Shown: in pieces, positions 27,798 through 37,526 of the stretch
How the letters are laid out: each line of letters starts with the position of its first letter
How positions within the stretch are numbered: position 1 is the first letter of the stretch
Assembly (NCBI RefSeq): GCF_003987475.1
Contig: NZ_PIQH01000001.1
Coordinates: forward strand, 248,001 to 312,000
From: Idiomarina tyrosinivorans
GTDB taxonomy: Bacteria > Pseudomonadota > Gammaproteobacteria > Enterobacterales > Alteromonadaceae
Direction: 5' to 3'
Length of the DNA stretch: 64,000 nt
The notes under the pieces: model-generated
Database searches by the model: none
What the model saw: only the letters and a program-made list of their open reading frames with translations
Told to the model about the DNA's origin: nothing
Translations under genes and position numbers: made by a program

Positions 27798-30395
27798 TTA
27801 AGCAACGCTTTCATTAATGAAATCTTGCGCGAAACGTTGCAACACGCCACCTGCCTGATAAATTGAGACTTCTTCGGCGGTGTCGAGGCGGCATTTCACT
27901 GCGACCTTGTCGCTGTCACCATTGGCACGGTGAATCACCAAGGTCAAGGTTGCGCCGGCTTCTGGCTCGCCTTCAATATCAAAGGTTTCGGTACCATCAA
28001 TATTCAGCGACTTGCGGTTATCACCGCCAGTAAACTCGACCGGTAATACACCCATACCAATCAGGTTGGTGCGGTGGATGCGCTCGAAGCCTTCCGCAAC
28101 AATCACTTCTACACCCGCTAAGCGTACACCTTTGGCTGCCCAGTCACGTGAAGAACCTTGGCCATAATCCGCGCCAGCAACGATGATCAGAGGTTGCTTA
28201 CGTTCCATGTAGGTTTCAATTGCTTCCCACATGCGCAGGTTTTTGCCTTCAGGCTCTAACCGCGCCATCGACCCCTGAATCACTTCGCCGTTGTCGTCAC
28301 GAACCATTTCATTAAACAGTTTCGGGTTGGCGAACGTTGCACGTTGTGCCGTTAGGTGGTCACCACGGTGGGTCGCGTAAGAGTTAAAGTCCTCTTCCGG
28401 TACACCCATTTTGGCAAGGTATTCACCCGCTGCACTGGATGCCAAAATCGCATTCGATGGCGACAAGTGGTCAGTGGTGATGTTGTCACCCAATACCGCT
28501 AGTGGGCGCATGCCTTTCATTGTCCGCTCTGCCGCTAACGCGCCTTCCCAATATGGCGGACGGCGAATATAGGTACTTTGTAGACGCCACTGGTATAACG
28601 GATCGTTCTTTTCGCCGTAATCAACCGACAATGAGAACATTGGGTCATAAACGGTGCGGAACTGCTCCGGTTTAACCGATGACTTCACAATGGCATCGAT
28701 TTCTTCATCGCTTGGCCAAATATCTTTTAAGGTAATCGGATTACCTTGGTCATCGTAACCGAGCGGATCTTTTTCGATATCAAAGCGCATGGTTCCGGCA
28801 ATCGCATAAGCGACCACCAACGGTGGTGACGCTAGGAAGGCCTGCTTCGCGTAGGGGTGAATACGGCCATCGAAGTTGCGGTTACCCGACAACACCGCGG
28901 TCGAATAGAGGTCACGATCAATGATCTCTTGTTGGATTTTCGGATCCAACGCACCACTCATACCGTTACAGGTCGTACAGGCGAATGCCACAACACCAAA
29001 GCCAAGTTGTTCTAACTCTGGCAACAGCCCTGCTTCTTCTAAGTACATTTTTACCGTTTTAGAGCCCGGTGCCAGCGACGACTTAACCCACGGCTTACGC
29101 AATAGGCCTTTACGGTTGGCATTACGCGCAATCAGACCTGCGGCAATCATGTTGCGTGGGTTACTGGTATTGGTACAACTGGTAATCGCGGCAATAATGA
29201 CCGCGCCATCAGGCATTAGCCCCTCGGCTTCCGGCTCCACGTGCTTGGCAATACCGCGCGCCGCCAACTCTTCCGCAGGCAGTAACGCGTGTGGGTTTGA
29301 CGGCCCCGCCAAGTTACGTTTTACGCTAGATAGATCAAACGTCAGCACGCGCTCGTATTCTGCTGCGTTCAAGCTGTCAGCCCACAACCCGGTTTCTTTC
29401 GCGAATTGTTCAACCAATGCAACTTGTTCATCATCACGACCGGTCAATTTCAGGTAATCGATGGTTTGCTCATCAATGTAGAACATGGCCGCCGTAGCAC
29501 CATACTCTGGCGTCATATTAGAGATGGTTGCGCGGTCGCCAACGGTCAGCTTCGACGCGCCTTCGCCAAAGAACTCAAGGTACGCACCCACTACACGCTC
29601 TTTACGCAAAAACTCGGTCAATGCTAACACCAAGTCGGTACCGGTAATCCCCGGTTGTAGCTGGCCAGTCAGTTCTACCCCCACGATATCCGGCAAGCGA
29701 ATATAAGACGCACGGCCAAGCATGACGCTCTCAGCTTCTAAACCACCCACGCCAACAGAAATAACGCCTAATGCATCCACCATAGGTGTGTGGCTATCGG
29801 TACCCACGCAGGTATCTACAAACGCCACGTTATCGCGCACTTGCACCACCGGAGACATTTTCTCCAAATTAATTTGGTGCATAATGCCGTTGCCCGGAGG
29901 AATCACATCGACGTTTTTAAACGCCGTTTTGGTCCAATTAATAAAATGGAAACGGTCGTCGTTACGGCGGTCTTCAATCGCGCGGTTTTTCTCGAACGCG
30001 TCTTTTTCAAAACCCGCGTGTTCAACCGCTAACGAGTGGTCGACGATCAATTGCGTCGGCACCACTGGGTTCACTTTCGCTGGGTCACCGCCTTTATCTG
30101 CAATGGCGTCACGCAAACCGGCTAAATCCACTAATGCGGTTTGGCCAAGGATATCGTGACAAACCACCCGCGCAGGAAACCACGGTAAATCGCGTTCGCG
30201 CTTGCGCTCGATAAGCTGCATCAAACAGGCGTCGCGTTCTTCTGGCTCACAACGGCGTACTAAGTTTTCCGCCAATACGCGCGAGGTATATGGCAAGCCA
30301 TCGTAGGCTCCCGGCTTTAACTTTTCTACGGCTTCACGCGCGTCAAAATATTGCAGCGTGGTTCCCGTTAGGTTTTTCCGAAATTCAGTTTTCAT
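27798..30395 (-). CDS. acnD: Fe/S-dependent 2-methylisocitrate dehydratase
   Basis: The 865-residue aconitase-family enzyme has Fe-S ligands in AAITSCTNTSNPRNM and FACTTCNGMSG, and the C-terminal swivel domain with GADYGQGSSRDWAAKGVRL. It dehydrates 2-methylcitrate in the propionate pathway. Its place between prpC and prpF and its length identify AcnD rather than a general aconitase. A hairpin precedes it in the operon (30432-30454). Confidence 0.96.
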   Translation of the reverse strand: MKTEFRKNLTGTTLQYFDAREAVEKLKPGAYDGLPYTSRVLAENLVRRCEPEERDACLMQLIERKRERDLPWFPARVVCHDILGQTALVDLAGLRDAIADKGGDPAKVNPVVPTQLIVDHSLAVEHAGFEKDAFEKNRAIEDRRNDDRFHFINWTKTAFKNVDVIPPGNGIMHQINLEKMSPVVQVRDNVAFVDTCVGTDSHTPMVDALGVISVGVGGLEAESVMLGRASYIRLPDIVGVELTGQLQPGITGTDLVLALTEFLRKERVVGAYLEFFGEGASKLTVGDRATISNMTPEYGATAAMFYIDEQTIDYLKLTGRDDEQVALVEQFAKETGLWADSLNAAEYERVLTFDLSSVKRNLAGPSNPHALLPAEELAARGIAKHVEPEAEGLMPDGAVIIAAITSCTNTSNPRNMIAAGLIARNANRKGLLRKPWVKSSLAPGSKTVKMYLEEAGLLPELEQLGFGVVAFACTTCNGMSGALDPKIQQEIIDRDLYSTAVLSGNRNFDGRIHPYAKQAFLASPPLVVAYAIAGTMRFDIEKDPLGYDDQGNPITLKDIWPSDEEIDAIVKSSVKPEQFRTVYDPMFSLSVDYGEKNDPLYQWRLQSTYIRRPPYWEGALAAERTMKGMRPLAVLGDNITTDHLSPSNAILASSAAGEYLAKMGVPEEDFNSYATHRGDHLTAQRATFANPKLFNEMVRDDNGEVIQGSMARLEPEGKNLRMWEAIETYMERKQPLIIVAGADYGQGSSRDWAAKGVRLAGVEVIVAEGFERIHRTNLIGMGVLPVEFTGGDNRKSLNIDGTETFDIEGEPEAGATLTLVIHRANGDSDKVAVKCRLDTAEEVSIYQAGGVLQRFAQDFINESVA

Positions 30396-30431
30396 TTGCT
30401 AACCATGAAATTATTCAGTCGTTGAATCAAA

Positions 30432-30454
30432 AGGAGCAGCACCCGGCTGCTCCT
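30432..30454 (-). terminator. Hairpin inside the prp operon, between prpC and acnD
   Basis: AGGAGCAGC (30432-30440) pairs perfectly with GCTGCTCCT (30446-30454) around five bases. On the minus strand it is followed by TTTTGATTC. The T run is short, so it may be a partial terminator or an mRNA-stabilising structure lowering acnD-prpF expression relative to prpBC. Confidence 0.6.
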
Positions 30455-30481
30455 ATTTTACCCTATCTGCATTGGCGCAGT

Positions 30482-31609
30482 TTAGCCACGGTCTGCCATG
30501 GCTGGCACTGGGCGTGCTTCAGGGCCGGTATAATCCGCACTTGGACGAATAATCCGGTTATTAGCACGCTGCTCTTTCACGTGTGCTGTCCAACCCGTTA
30601 CCCGCGACATTACGAAAATTGGGGTAAACAATTTGGTTGGGATGCCCATGTAGTGATAAGCAGAGGCATGGAAGAAGTCAGCGTTCGGGAATAATTTCTT
30701 CTCCCGCCACATGACTTCTTCACAACGCTCAGACACGTCATACAGACGGCTGTCACCGACTTGATCTGCCAATTTCTTCGACCACGCTTTGATCACTTCA
30801 TTACGTGGGTCGAATTCGCGGTATATCGCGTGCCCGAAGCCCATGATTTTTTCTTTGCGCTCTAACATACCCATCAAGGTTTTCTCAGCGTCTTCTGGAT
30901 CTTTCATGTCTTCAATCAGATCCATCGCCGCTTCGTTTGCCCCACCGTGCAATGGACCACGTAGTGAACCAATGGCGCCGGTTACGCATGAATGGATGTC
31001 AGATAAAGTCGACGCACAAACCCGCGCAGTAAAGGTAGACGCGTTGAACTCGTGCTCTGCGTATAGAATCAATGAGGTATTCATTACCGCAGCGTGCAAC
31101 TCAGACGGTGGTTCGTCGTGCAACAACTTCAAGAAGTGCGCGCCAATCGAATCTTCGTCGGTTTCAGTGTCAATACGCACGCCGTCGTGAGAGAAGCGGT
31201 ACCAGTACAATACGATGCCTGGAAATAACGCCAACATACGTTCAATCGCGCTATCTGCTTGGTCAAAGCTCTCTTCTGTTTCTAAGTTACCCAACATCGA
31301 GCAACCAGTACGCATAACGTCCATCGGATGCGCTTCTTTCGGAATGCGCTCAAGCACGTCTTTCAACGCTTGTGGAATAGCGCGCATAGATTTCAAGCGT
31401 GCTTTATAGTCACTTAACTGTTGCGCGTTTGGCAACTCGCCTTTAGCCAGCAAGTACGCCACTTCTTCAAAGCTAACTTTTTCCGCTAATTCTTTGATGT
31501 CATAACCACGGTAAGTAAGGCCAGACCCGGTTTTACCCACGGTACAAAGTGCCGTTTCGCCAGCGACCTGACCACGCAATCCTGCGCCACCTAACTTCTT
31601 ATCGACCAT
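30482..31609 (-). CDS. prpC: 2-methylcitrate synthase
   Basis: The 375-residue citrate-synthase-family protein carries GPLHGGANEAAMD and GFGHAIYREFDPR with the catalytic His residues and the later Asp region. It condenses propionyl-CoA with oxaloacetate. The short N-terminus and operon context point to PrpC instead of GltA. It lies 30 bases after prpB. Confidence 0.96.
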   Translation of the reverse strand: MVDKKLGGAGLRGQVAGETALCTVGKTGSGLTYRGYDIKELAEKVSFEEVAYLLAKGELPNAQQLSDYKARLKSMRAIPQALKDVLERIPKEAHPMDVMRTGCSMLGNLETEESFDQADSAIERMLALFPGIVLYWYRFSHDGVRIDTETDEDSIGAHFLKLLHDEPPSELHAAVMNTSLILYAEHEFNASTFTARVCASTLSDIHSCVTGAIGSLRGPLHGGANEAAMDLIEDMKDPEDAEKTLMGMLERKEKIMGFGHAIYREFDPRNEVIKAWSKKLADQVGDSRLYDVSERCEEVMWREKKLFPNADFFHASAYHYMGIPTKLFTPIFVMSRVTGWTAHVKEQRANNRIIRPSADYTGPEARPVPAMADRG

Positions 31610-31639
31610 GTTCCTGCTCCTGGTTATTAAACTAATGAC

Positions 31640-32521
31640 TTATTTTTTTGAAAATAGGTTATCGAGCTTTTCTTCAAATGCGTGGTAGTTCAAGAAATCA
31701 TAAAGTTCTGCACGCGTTTGCATATCATCAACGACCGCTTTCTGGTCGCCGTTTTCTAAAATGCTATTGTAGACGTTTAATGCCGCTTTGTTCATCGCAC
31801 GGAAAGCACTCAGTGGATACAACACCATGTCCACACCCACTTCAGCCAGCTCTTGCTTGTTGAACAACGGCGTTTTACCAAATTCGGTAATGTTCGCCAA
31901 TACCGGCACGTTCAATGCGTCAGTAAAAGCTTTGTATTGGTCTAGCGTATGCACTGCTTCGGCAAAGATAGCATCGGCACCAGCTTCTACGCAGGCACGA
32001 GCACGGTCTAATGCCGCGTCCAATCCTTCCTGTTGCAGCGCATCGGTGCGTGCCATGATCACGAATTGCTCGTCCGTACGAGCATCGACCGCCGCTTTCA
32101 CCCGGTCAACCATTTCGCCTTTGGTCACAATTTCTTTATTTGGGCGGTGACCACAGCGCTTTTGTGCCACTTGGTCTTCAATATGGAAGCCCGCCGCGCC
32201 CGCTTTGGTCATGTCTTTTACCGTACGCGCGATATTGAAAGCGCCACCCCAACCCGTGTCTGCATCAACTAACAACGGCAGATCAGACGCACCGGTAATG
32301 CGGCGAATGTCTTCACATACGTCATTTAACGAGGTCATGCCCAAATCTGGAAAACCAAATGACGCATTGGCAACGCCTGCACCCGAGAGATATAACGCTT
32401 TATGACCAACGCGCTCGGCCATCATTGCCGTGTAAGCATTAACCGTTCCGACAATCTGTAATGGATTCTCTTGCTGAATTGCTTGGCGTAAACGTGCGCC
32501 TGCACTCGTTAATTGACTCAT
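31640..32521 (-). CDS. prpB: 2-methylisocitrate lyase
   Basis: The 293-residue protein of the isocitrate lyase/PEP mutase family has the KRCGH catalytic motif (about residue 120) and metal-binding DADTGWGG. It cleaves 2-methylisocitrate to succinate and pyruvate. ATG at 32521 has GAGGAAG upstream. An upstream frame extension runs into the regulator gene and is rejected. It begins one base after the GntR gene stop. Confidence 0.96.
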   Translation of the reverse strand: MSQLTSAGARLRQAIQQENPLQIVGTVNAYTAMMAERVGHKALYLSGAGVANASFGFPDLGMTSLNDVCEDIRRITGASDLPLLVDADTGWGGAFNIARTVKDMTKAGAAGFHIEDQVAQKRCGHRPNKEIVTKGEMVDRVKAAVDARTDEQFVIMARTDALQQEGLDAALDRARACVEAGADAIFAEAVHTLDQYKAFTDALNVPVLANITEFGKTPLFNKQELAEVGVDMVLYPLSAFRAMNKAALNVYNSILENGDQKAVVDDMQTRAELYDFLNYHAFEEKLDNLFSKK

Positions 32522-32522
32522 G

Positions 32523-33209
32523 TTACTTCCTCTCTTGCAATAATTGGCGTTCAATATTAGTTTTTGATGCCGCGATATGGCGGCGCATTAATAAATCGGC
32601 GAGTTCGCCATCACGGTTGGCAATGGCCTGCAAAATAGCACGATGTTCGTCGAAGGCGCGCGACACGCGTGGTCCTATCATGCCCATTTGCACACGGTAC
32701 ATGCGTACAAGGTAGTACAACTCGTTGCACAGCATGTTAATCAAATAAGGATTTTTACTGCCTTGGATAATGCGGTAGTGAAAGTCCACATCTCCGGCTT
32801 CTTGGTAATAGCTCTCACCCTCTTTCACCCGTTGGGTCGAAAGGTGCTGCTCAAGTAACTGCTGTAACTCAGCAATCTCGCTATCAGCCATTTGCTCTGC
32901 CGCCAGTCTACAGGCTAGGCCCTCAAGTTCTTCACGTAACTGATACAGCGACAGTAAGCCTTCAGGGCTGAGCGTCACCACCCGCACACCGGCATTGGGA
33001 ATCCGTTCGACTAAGTGACAACGCTCTAACCGCGCCAGCGCTTCGCGAACGGGTGCACGGCTAACGTTAAAACGGCGAGCTAACTCTTGCTCACTCATTT
33101 TGCTGCCAGCGGCGATGTCACCCTCAACTATCGCCCGTTGCATTTCTTGCAACAAGCGATCAGAACTGGTGATCGCTAGCGGTTGATTGGTTAATTGCGG
33201 TTGGCTCAT
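32523..33209 (-). CDS. GntR-family (FCD) regulator of the methylcitrate operon
   Basis: The 228-residue protein has an N-terminal winged helix (about 15-80, with [23 protein letters not shown]) and a C-terminal FCD ligand-binding domain. As first gene of the prp operon it is the likely propionate-pathway repressor, responding to a pathway acid. Two ATTGTCGACA-type palindromes lie at 33212-33223 and 33286-33297, upstream of its ATG. The ATG at 33209 is preferred because a longer frame would translate through both operators. Confidence 0.92.
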   Translation of the reverse strand: MSQPQLTNQPLAITSSDRLLQEMQRAIVEGDIAAGSKMSEQELARRFNVSRAPVREALARLERCHLVERIPNAGVRVVTLSPEGLLSLYQLREELEGLACRLAAEQMADSEIAELQQLLEQHLSTQRVKEGESYYQEAGDVDFHYRIIQGSKNPYLINMLCNELYYLVRMYRVQMGMIGPRVSRAFDEHRAILQAIANRDGELADLLMRRHIAASKTNIERQLLQERK

Positions 33210-33211
33210 TA

Positions 33212-33297
33212 ATTGTCGACACTTTTTGTGATTTAGGTGGCAAATAATAGAGTAATCCGCGATTTTATGCAATTCCCTCGCTAGAATTGTCGACAAT
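33212..33297. promoter_or_regulatory. Pair of GntR-type operators
   Basis: ATTGTCGACAAT at 33286-33297 is a perfect 12-base palindrome. ATTGTCGACACT at 33212-33223 is a near copy only three bases before the regulator ATG. TTGTCGACAA is a common FCD-GntR operator form. The pair could control both the prp operon and the divergent MHYT gene. Confidence 0.65.
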
Positions 33298-33332
33298 GTA
33301 GCAGTGGTCGCCGTTACCGCATGAAAACCATT

Positions 33333-33351
33333 AGGATCTTTCAAAGATCCT
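33333..33351. promoter_or_regulatory. 19-base palindrome AGGATCTTT-C-AAAGATCCT
   Basis: Two nine-base arms face each other around a single C. It lies between the two candidate start codons (33321 and 33369) of the MHYT-domain gene and may be an operator or RNA hairpin in its leader, which favours the start at 33369. Confidence 0.4.
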
Positions 33352-33368
33352 TTGGTAAAGTGCTTACG

Positions 33369-35852
33369 ATGAACAGTTGGCTCTCGGCATTTTTTGATTT
33401 TGGTCAATTCGGGAATTTGCCCCTTCCCGCGCATTACCATTTTGGCTTGGTATTGTTGTCCTACCTGACCGCACTCACTGGCAGTTATACCGCACTGCGT
33501 ATGCTCGACCGTGCGCGCGCTTATACTGAAGTTGAAACCAAAACCATTTGGCTAGTAGTCACGGCAATGATCGGTGGAATCGCCGTATGGAGCATGCACT
33601 TCATCGGCATGATGGCGTACGAAGTGCCTATTCCGATGAGCTACAGCCTGAGCCTCACTTTGTTGTCTATTATTCCGGCGATGATCGGTGTAGGCATTAC
33701 CTTTGGCTTACAAATTTTTTATCCGCAACAACACGTGCCGAACTGGGTGTGTCAGCTTGGCGGCGCGGTACTGGGTGCAGGTATCGGCGCAATGCACTAC
33801 ATTGGCATGGCAGCTATGCTGATGCCCGCGGAGCTGCGTTACGACCCGTTACTGTTCGCCTTATCTATCGTCACGGCAGTCGGCTTAGGGATTGTTGCCG
33901 CCTATAGTTATCGAGCGTCCATTCAGCGTGCCCAAGATCGGGAAAAACCCTCTTCGCGCTCCAGCTTTTTCACCGCGATTGTTATTTCTGTGGCTATCAG
34001 TGGCATGCACTATATTGCCATGTTTGCGGCACGCTTATATGCGCCCTCCAGCGCCATAGCACCGAGCGCAGAAATGCACAGCGACTGGCTGCCAGTGGTT
34101 ATCGTTGTTGGCGTCTGCATTCTTGCCTTTTTTGGCTTTGTTGCCAGCCGCATCGATTTAAAAATGGTGCGTAATTTGCGCTTGCTACGAATGTCCGGCG
34201 CGCAGTTGTACGAAGTGATCGGCGCCATCGACGATGCGGTTATGCTATTTAACAGTGAGCGCAAATTGGTGTTATGCAATGACGCGGTAAGCAATATCCT
34301 CGGCTACTCACAAAAAGACATTGTTAACCGTCAGCTATTGCTTGACGATTACCTGGTGGATGGCGCAGCCATTATTTTAGAAATTCGGGAAACCTTGGTT
34401 TCAAAGCCTAGTTGGCGGGGCGAGGTAAACGTACGTCATAGCGATGGTCACCCAGTCCCTGTTCGGTTGAGTGTCTCTATTGTTCAGTACAACGATAGCA
34501 ATGAGCATCATTATGTTATTTTGATGACAGATCTCACTCAGCAAAAACAATCAGAAGCACATATTCGGCAACTCGCATTCGAGGATAGTGTAACCGCGCT
34601 GCCAAATCGACGAGCGCTGCTAGACGAGCTCGACCGACTCCTAAAGCGCCAACACTACGGCACCCTGCTACTCATCGACATCGATAAGTTCAAGGCCCTC
34701 AACAACACCATGGGAACCAAAGCTGGCGACGATTTCTTACGCCAATTTGGGGCGCGATTGCGGGCAAGCTTCGACGACGATTGCGTAGTCGCTCGGGTAG
34801 CCAGTAACGAGTTCGCAGTGGCGTGTTCTAAGCGATTTAGCTCTGCAGGGAGCGACGAACTTCATGAAATTCGTAATGCATGTAGAATGCTGCAAGCAGA
34901 GATTGCTGAACCGTTCCAGTTGCGTGATTATCAGCACAGCTGCTCGGTTACTATGGGCGTGACCCAACTGCGGCAAGGGGTTGATGCGAACCAATTGATG
35001 ATAGAAGCAAGTTTAGCCTTGTCGCAGGCGAAAAAAGAAGGTCCTGCCTCGGTGGTCATTTACTACCAAGGCCTAGCCACCGCAATCAGTGAACGCGTGG
35101 TACTCGAGCAAGAATTACGTGCTGCCATTAGCGACAATGAACTACGACTGTACTTGCAACCTCAAGTCGACACTGATGGAAAAATTATTGGCGCCGAGGG
35201 TTTACTGCGTTGGCCCCACCCCACCCGGGGTTGGATTTCACCGGGGCAATTTATTCCATTAGCAGAAGAATCCGGGCTGATAGTGGCGCTTGGCGATTGG
35301 GTCGCTGACCAAGCTCTGGAGATTCTCGAGCGTTGGCAAAGCCAGCCGCACTTGGCCAATCTCATCTTGTCGATTAATGTCAGTGCACCGCAATTTCAGC
35401 AACCCGACTTTACTAGCAAAATGCGCGGGCGAATGAATCAACACCCCGGTGTACAGTCACGGCTCAAATTAGAACTTACCGAAAGCGTATTGATGGAAAA
35501 CATCGACAGCACTATCGATACCCTGCACCAGTTAAAGCAACACGGCGTACTTTTTGCGCTGGATGATTTTGGTACCGGCTACTCGTCGCTTTCTTATTTA
35601 ATGAGAATTCCGTTCGATACCCTCAAAATTGACGTCGCATTTGTCCGCGATATGCATGAATCGGCACAAAAAGCCGCCATTGTTAGAACCATCACTGAGC
35701 TATCTCGGGTGTTATCCATGGATACCATTGCCGAGGGTGTAGAACGCCCAGAACAGCGTCATCAGTTAGAAAGTCTGGGTTGCCATATTTACCAAGGATT
35801 TTTATACAGCCCAGCGGTAAGCCTAGAAGAATTTGAAAAGTTAGTCGGTTAA
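33369..35852 (+). CDS. MHYT-PAS-GGDEF-EAL cyclic-di-GMP phosphodiesterase
   Basis: The 827-residue protein starts with an integral MHYT sensor domain (seven helices; motifs SMHFIGM, AMHYIGM and GMHYIAM). It then has a PAS domain, a degenerate GGDEF domain (VASNEF replaces GGDEF) and an EAL domain with EGLLRW, NVSAPQ, ELTESVLMEN, DDFGTGYSSLSYL, TIAEGVE and the final QGFLYS. Catalytic residues of the EAL domain are kept, so it should break down cyclic-di-GMP, while the cyclase is probably inactive. MHYT is thought to sense a diatomic gas through metal. An ATG at 33321 is an alternative start. Confidence 0.93.
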   Translation: MNSWLSAFFDFGQFGNLPLPAHYHFGLVLLSYLTALTGSYTALRMLDRARAYTEVETKTIWLVVTAMIGGIAVWSMHFIGMMAYEVPIPMSYSLSLTLLSIIPAMIGVGITFGLQIFYPQQHVPNWVCQLGGAVLGAGIGAMHYIGMAAMLMPAELRYDPLLFALSIVTAVGLGIVAAYSYRASIQRAQDREKPSSRSSFFTAIVISVAISGMHYIAMFAARLYAPSSAIAPSAEMHSDWLPVVIVVGVCILAFFGFVASRIDLKMVRNLRLLRMSGAQLYEVIGAIDDAVMLFNSERKLVLCNDAVSNILGYSQKDIVNRQLLLDDYLVDGAAIILEIRETLVSKPSWRGEVNVRHSDGHPVPVRLSVSIVQYNDSNEHHYVILMTDLTQQKQSEAHIRQLAFEDSVTALPNRRALLDELDRLLKRQHYGTLLLIDIDKFKALNNTMGTKAGDDFLRQFGARLRASFDDDCVVARVASNEFAVACSKRFSSAGSDELHEIRNACRMLQAEIAEPFQLRDYQHSCSVTMGVTQLRQGVDANQLMIEASLALSQAKKEGPASVVIYYQGLATAISERVVLEQELRAAISDNELRLYLQPQVDTDGKIIGAEGLLRWPHPTRGWISPGQFIPLAEESGLIVALGDWVADQALEILERWQSQPHLANLILSINVSAPQFQQPDFTSKMRGRMNQHPGVQSRLKLELTESVLMENIDSTIDTLHQLKQHGVLFALDDFGTGYSSLSYLMRIPFDTLKIDVAFVRDMHESAQKAAIVRTITELSRVLSMDTIAEGVERPEQRHQLESLGCHIYQGFLYSPAVSLEEFEKLVG

Positions 35853-35922
35853 AACCTACCATCAAGCGCTTTTGCTCTAGCGTTTAGTGCAAGATTATGC
35901 GAGTCTATCGGCTGTTTTTGCC

Positions 35923-35939
35923 ACGCCAACCGTTGGCGT
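35923..35939. promoter_or_regulatory. 17-base palindrome upstream of the POT transporter
   Basis: ACGCCAAC-C-GTTGGCGT lies 37 bases before the ATG of the peptide transporter gene. It may be an operator or leader hairpin. Confidence 0.35.
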
Positions 35940-35975
35940 TGAAGGTTTATTATTAGAAGAAAAGGCATAACATTA

Positions 35976-37481
35976 ATGACAACCAAACAATCAAGTAAAA
36001 GTGATAATAGCTTTTTCGGTCAGCCTGCTGGCCTGCAAACGCTATTCTTCACCGAAATGTGGGAGCGCATGAGTTACTACGGCATGCGCGCGCTATTAGT
36101 CCTGTTTATGACCGCGGCATTACAAGAGGGTGGCTTAGAAATTACTGTCGCGTCGGCAACAGCCATTTATGGTCTGTATACCGGAGCAGTCTATTTCATG
36201 GGCTTACCCGGCGGCTGGATGGCTGACCGCTTAATCGGTGGCCAAAAAGCTACTTGGTATGGCGGCATCATCATCATGTGTGGCCACATCGTATTGGCCA
36301 TTCCGTCTAACGACACCTTCTTTATTGGTTTGATTTTAGTGGTTCTTGGAACCGGACTATTAAAACCAAACATCAGTGCCATGGTTGGCCAGTTATACGA
36401 CAACGACGATGACCGTCGTGACGGTGGCTACACCCTGTATTACATGGGGATTAACCTCGGCTCGATCATCGGCTACCTAGTGTGTGGCTGGTTACAAGCC
36501 GATGCAGGCTGGCACTATGCGTTTGGCGCGGCCGCTGTGGGTATGGGTATTGGCCTTGTTCAATATCGCTTAACCCTACCCAAACTGAAAAGCGTTTCTG
36601 CAGAACCTGCGAAGCCACTATCACCAGCGGGTGCAAAGAAAGCTTGGGCAGTGATTATTGCGTTGCTGGCGCTGTTGGTCGTGGTGACCGGTTTAACGAT
36701 GAACGGTACCTTAGTTATAGACCCGGTAGCGATTGCAGAGAAAGTCGCTATTCTCTTTACCGCGATCTTCTTTATTTATTACTTAGCTATTTTCCTTTTC
36801 GGAAAATTGACCAAGCCTGAAGCTAAGCGATTAATTGCCCTATTCTTGGTTTGTATCGCATCATCGTGCTTTTGGGCAGGTTTCGAGCAAGCGGGTTCAT
36901 CGTTTAACTTATTTGCCCGTGACCTAACGGATCGTATGGTTGGTGACTTCGAAATTCCAACAGCATGGTTCCAAATGTTGAACTCGCTGTTCTTAGTTAC
37001 CCTGTCTCCATTCTTTGCCGCACTATGGATTAATCTGGGCAAACGTATGTTGAACCCATCTTATGGGTTTAAGAGTGCGCTCGGTTTAGTCATCATGTCA
37101 TCGGGCTTTATTGTCATGTTTATGGCATCGCAAATTGCCGCCAGTGGCATGAAAGTGGCTCCAACTTGGTTGGTCGCAGTCTACTTCATTCACACTGTTG
37201 GCGAGCTGTGCTTGAGCCCAGTCGCGTTAAGTGCGGTCAGTAAGTTGGCGCCAAAACGTATGGCGGGCCAAATGATGGGTGTATTCGTGCTTACCTATTC
37301 AATCGGTAACGTGGTTGCTGGATTGATGGCCGGTGGTATGGACCCAGACGAGCCATCTGCAATGGCAGACCTCTACTTACAAATCACCTACTTCGGTGTA
37401 GGCGTAGGCTTAGTGGTGTTCTTATTTGCCCTGAAAACACGCAAATGGGAAAAACTGGCAGACGCGTCAGATGCGAGCTAA
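35976..37481 (+). CDS. POT-family proton-coupled peptide transporter
   Basis: The 501-residue membrane protein has about 14 helices and the POT/PTR2 signature FFTEMWERMSYYGMRALL (ExxER type, about 27-45) plus GGWMADRLIGG. It imports di- and tripeptides with protons. The gene stands alone and ends at a strong bidirectional terminator. Confidence 0.95.
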   Translation: MTTKQSSKSDNSFFGQPAGLQTLFFTEMWERMSYYGMRALLVLFMTAALQEGGLEITVASATAIYGLYTGAVYFMGLPGGWMADRLIGGQKATWYGGIIIMCGHIVLAIPSNDTFFIGLILVVLGTGLLKPNISAMVGQLYDNDDDRRDGGYTLYYMGINLGSIIGYLVCGWLQADAGWHYAFGAAAVGMGIGLVQYRLTLPKLKSVSAEPAKPLSPAGAKKAWAVIIALLALLVVVTGLTMNGTLVIDPVAIAEKVAILFTAIFFIYYLAIFLFGKLTKPEAKRLIALFLVCIASSCFWAGFEQAGSSFNLFARDLTDRMVGDFEIPTAWFQMLNSLFLVTLSPFFAALWINLGKRMLNPSYGFKSALGLVIMSSGFIVMFMASQIAASGMKVAPTWLVAVYFIHTVGELCLSPVALSAVSKLAPKRMAGQMMGVFVLTYSIGNVVAGLMAGGMDPDEPSAMADLYLQITYFGVGVGLVVFLFALKTRKWEKLADASDAS

Positions 37482-37499
37482 CGCACTGCAGTGAATCGC

Positions 37500-37526
37500 A
37501 AAGGCCGCTAATCAGCGGCCTTTTTT
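37500..37526. terminator. Bidirectional terminator
   Basis: AAAGGCCGCT (37500-37509) pairs with AGCGGCCTTT (37514-37523), followed by TTT. It serves the POT gene and the convergent diguanylate cyclase gene. Confidence 0.9.
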
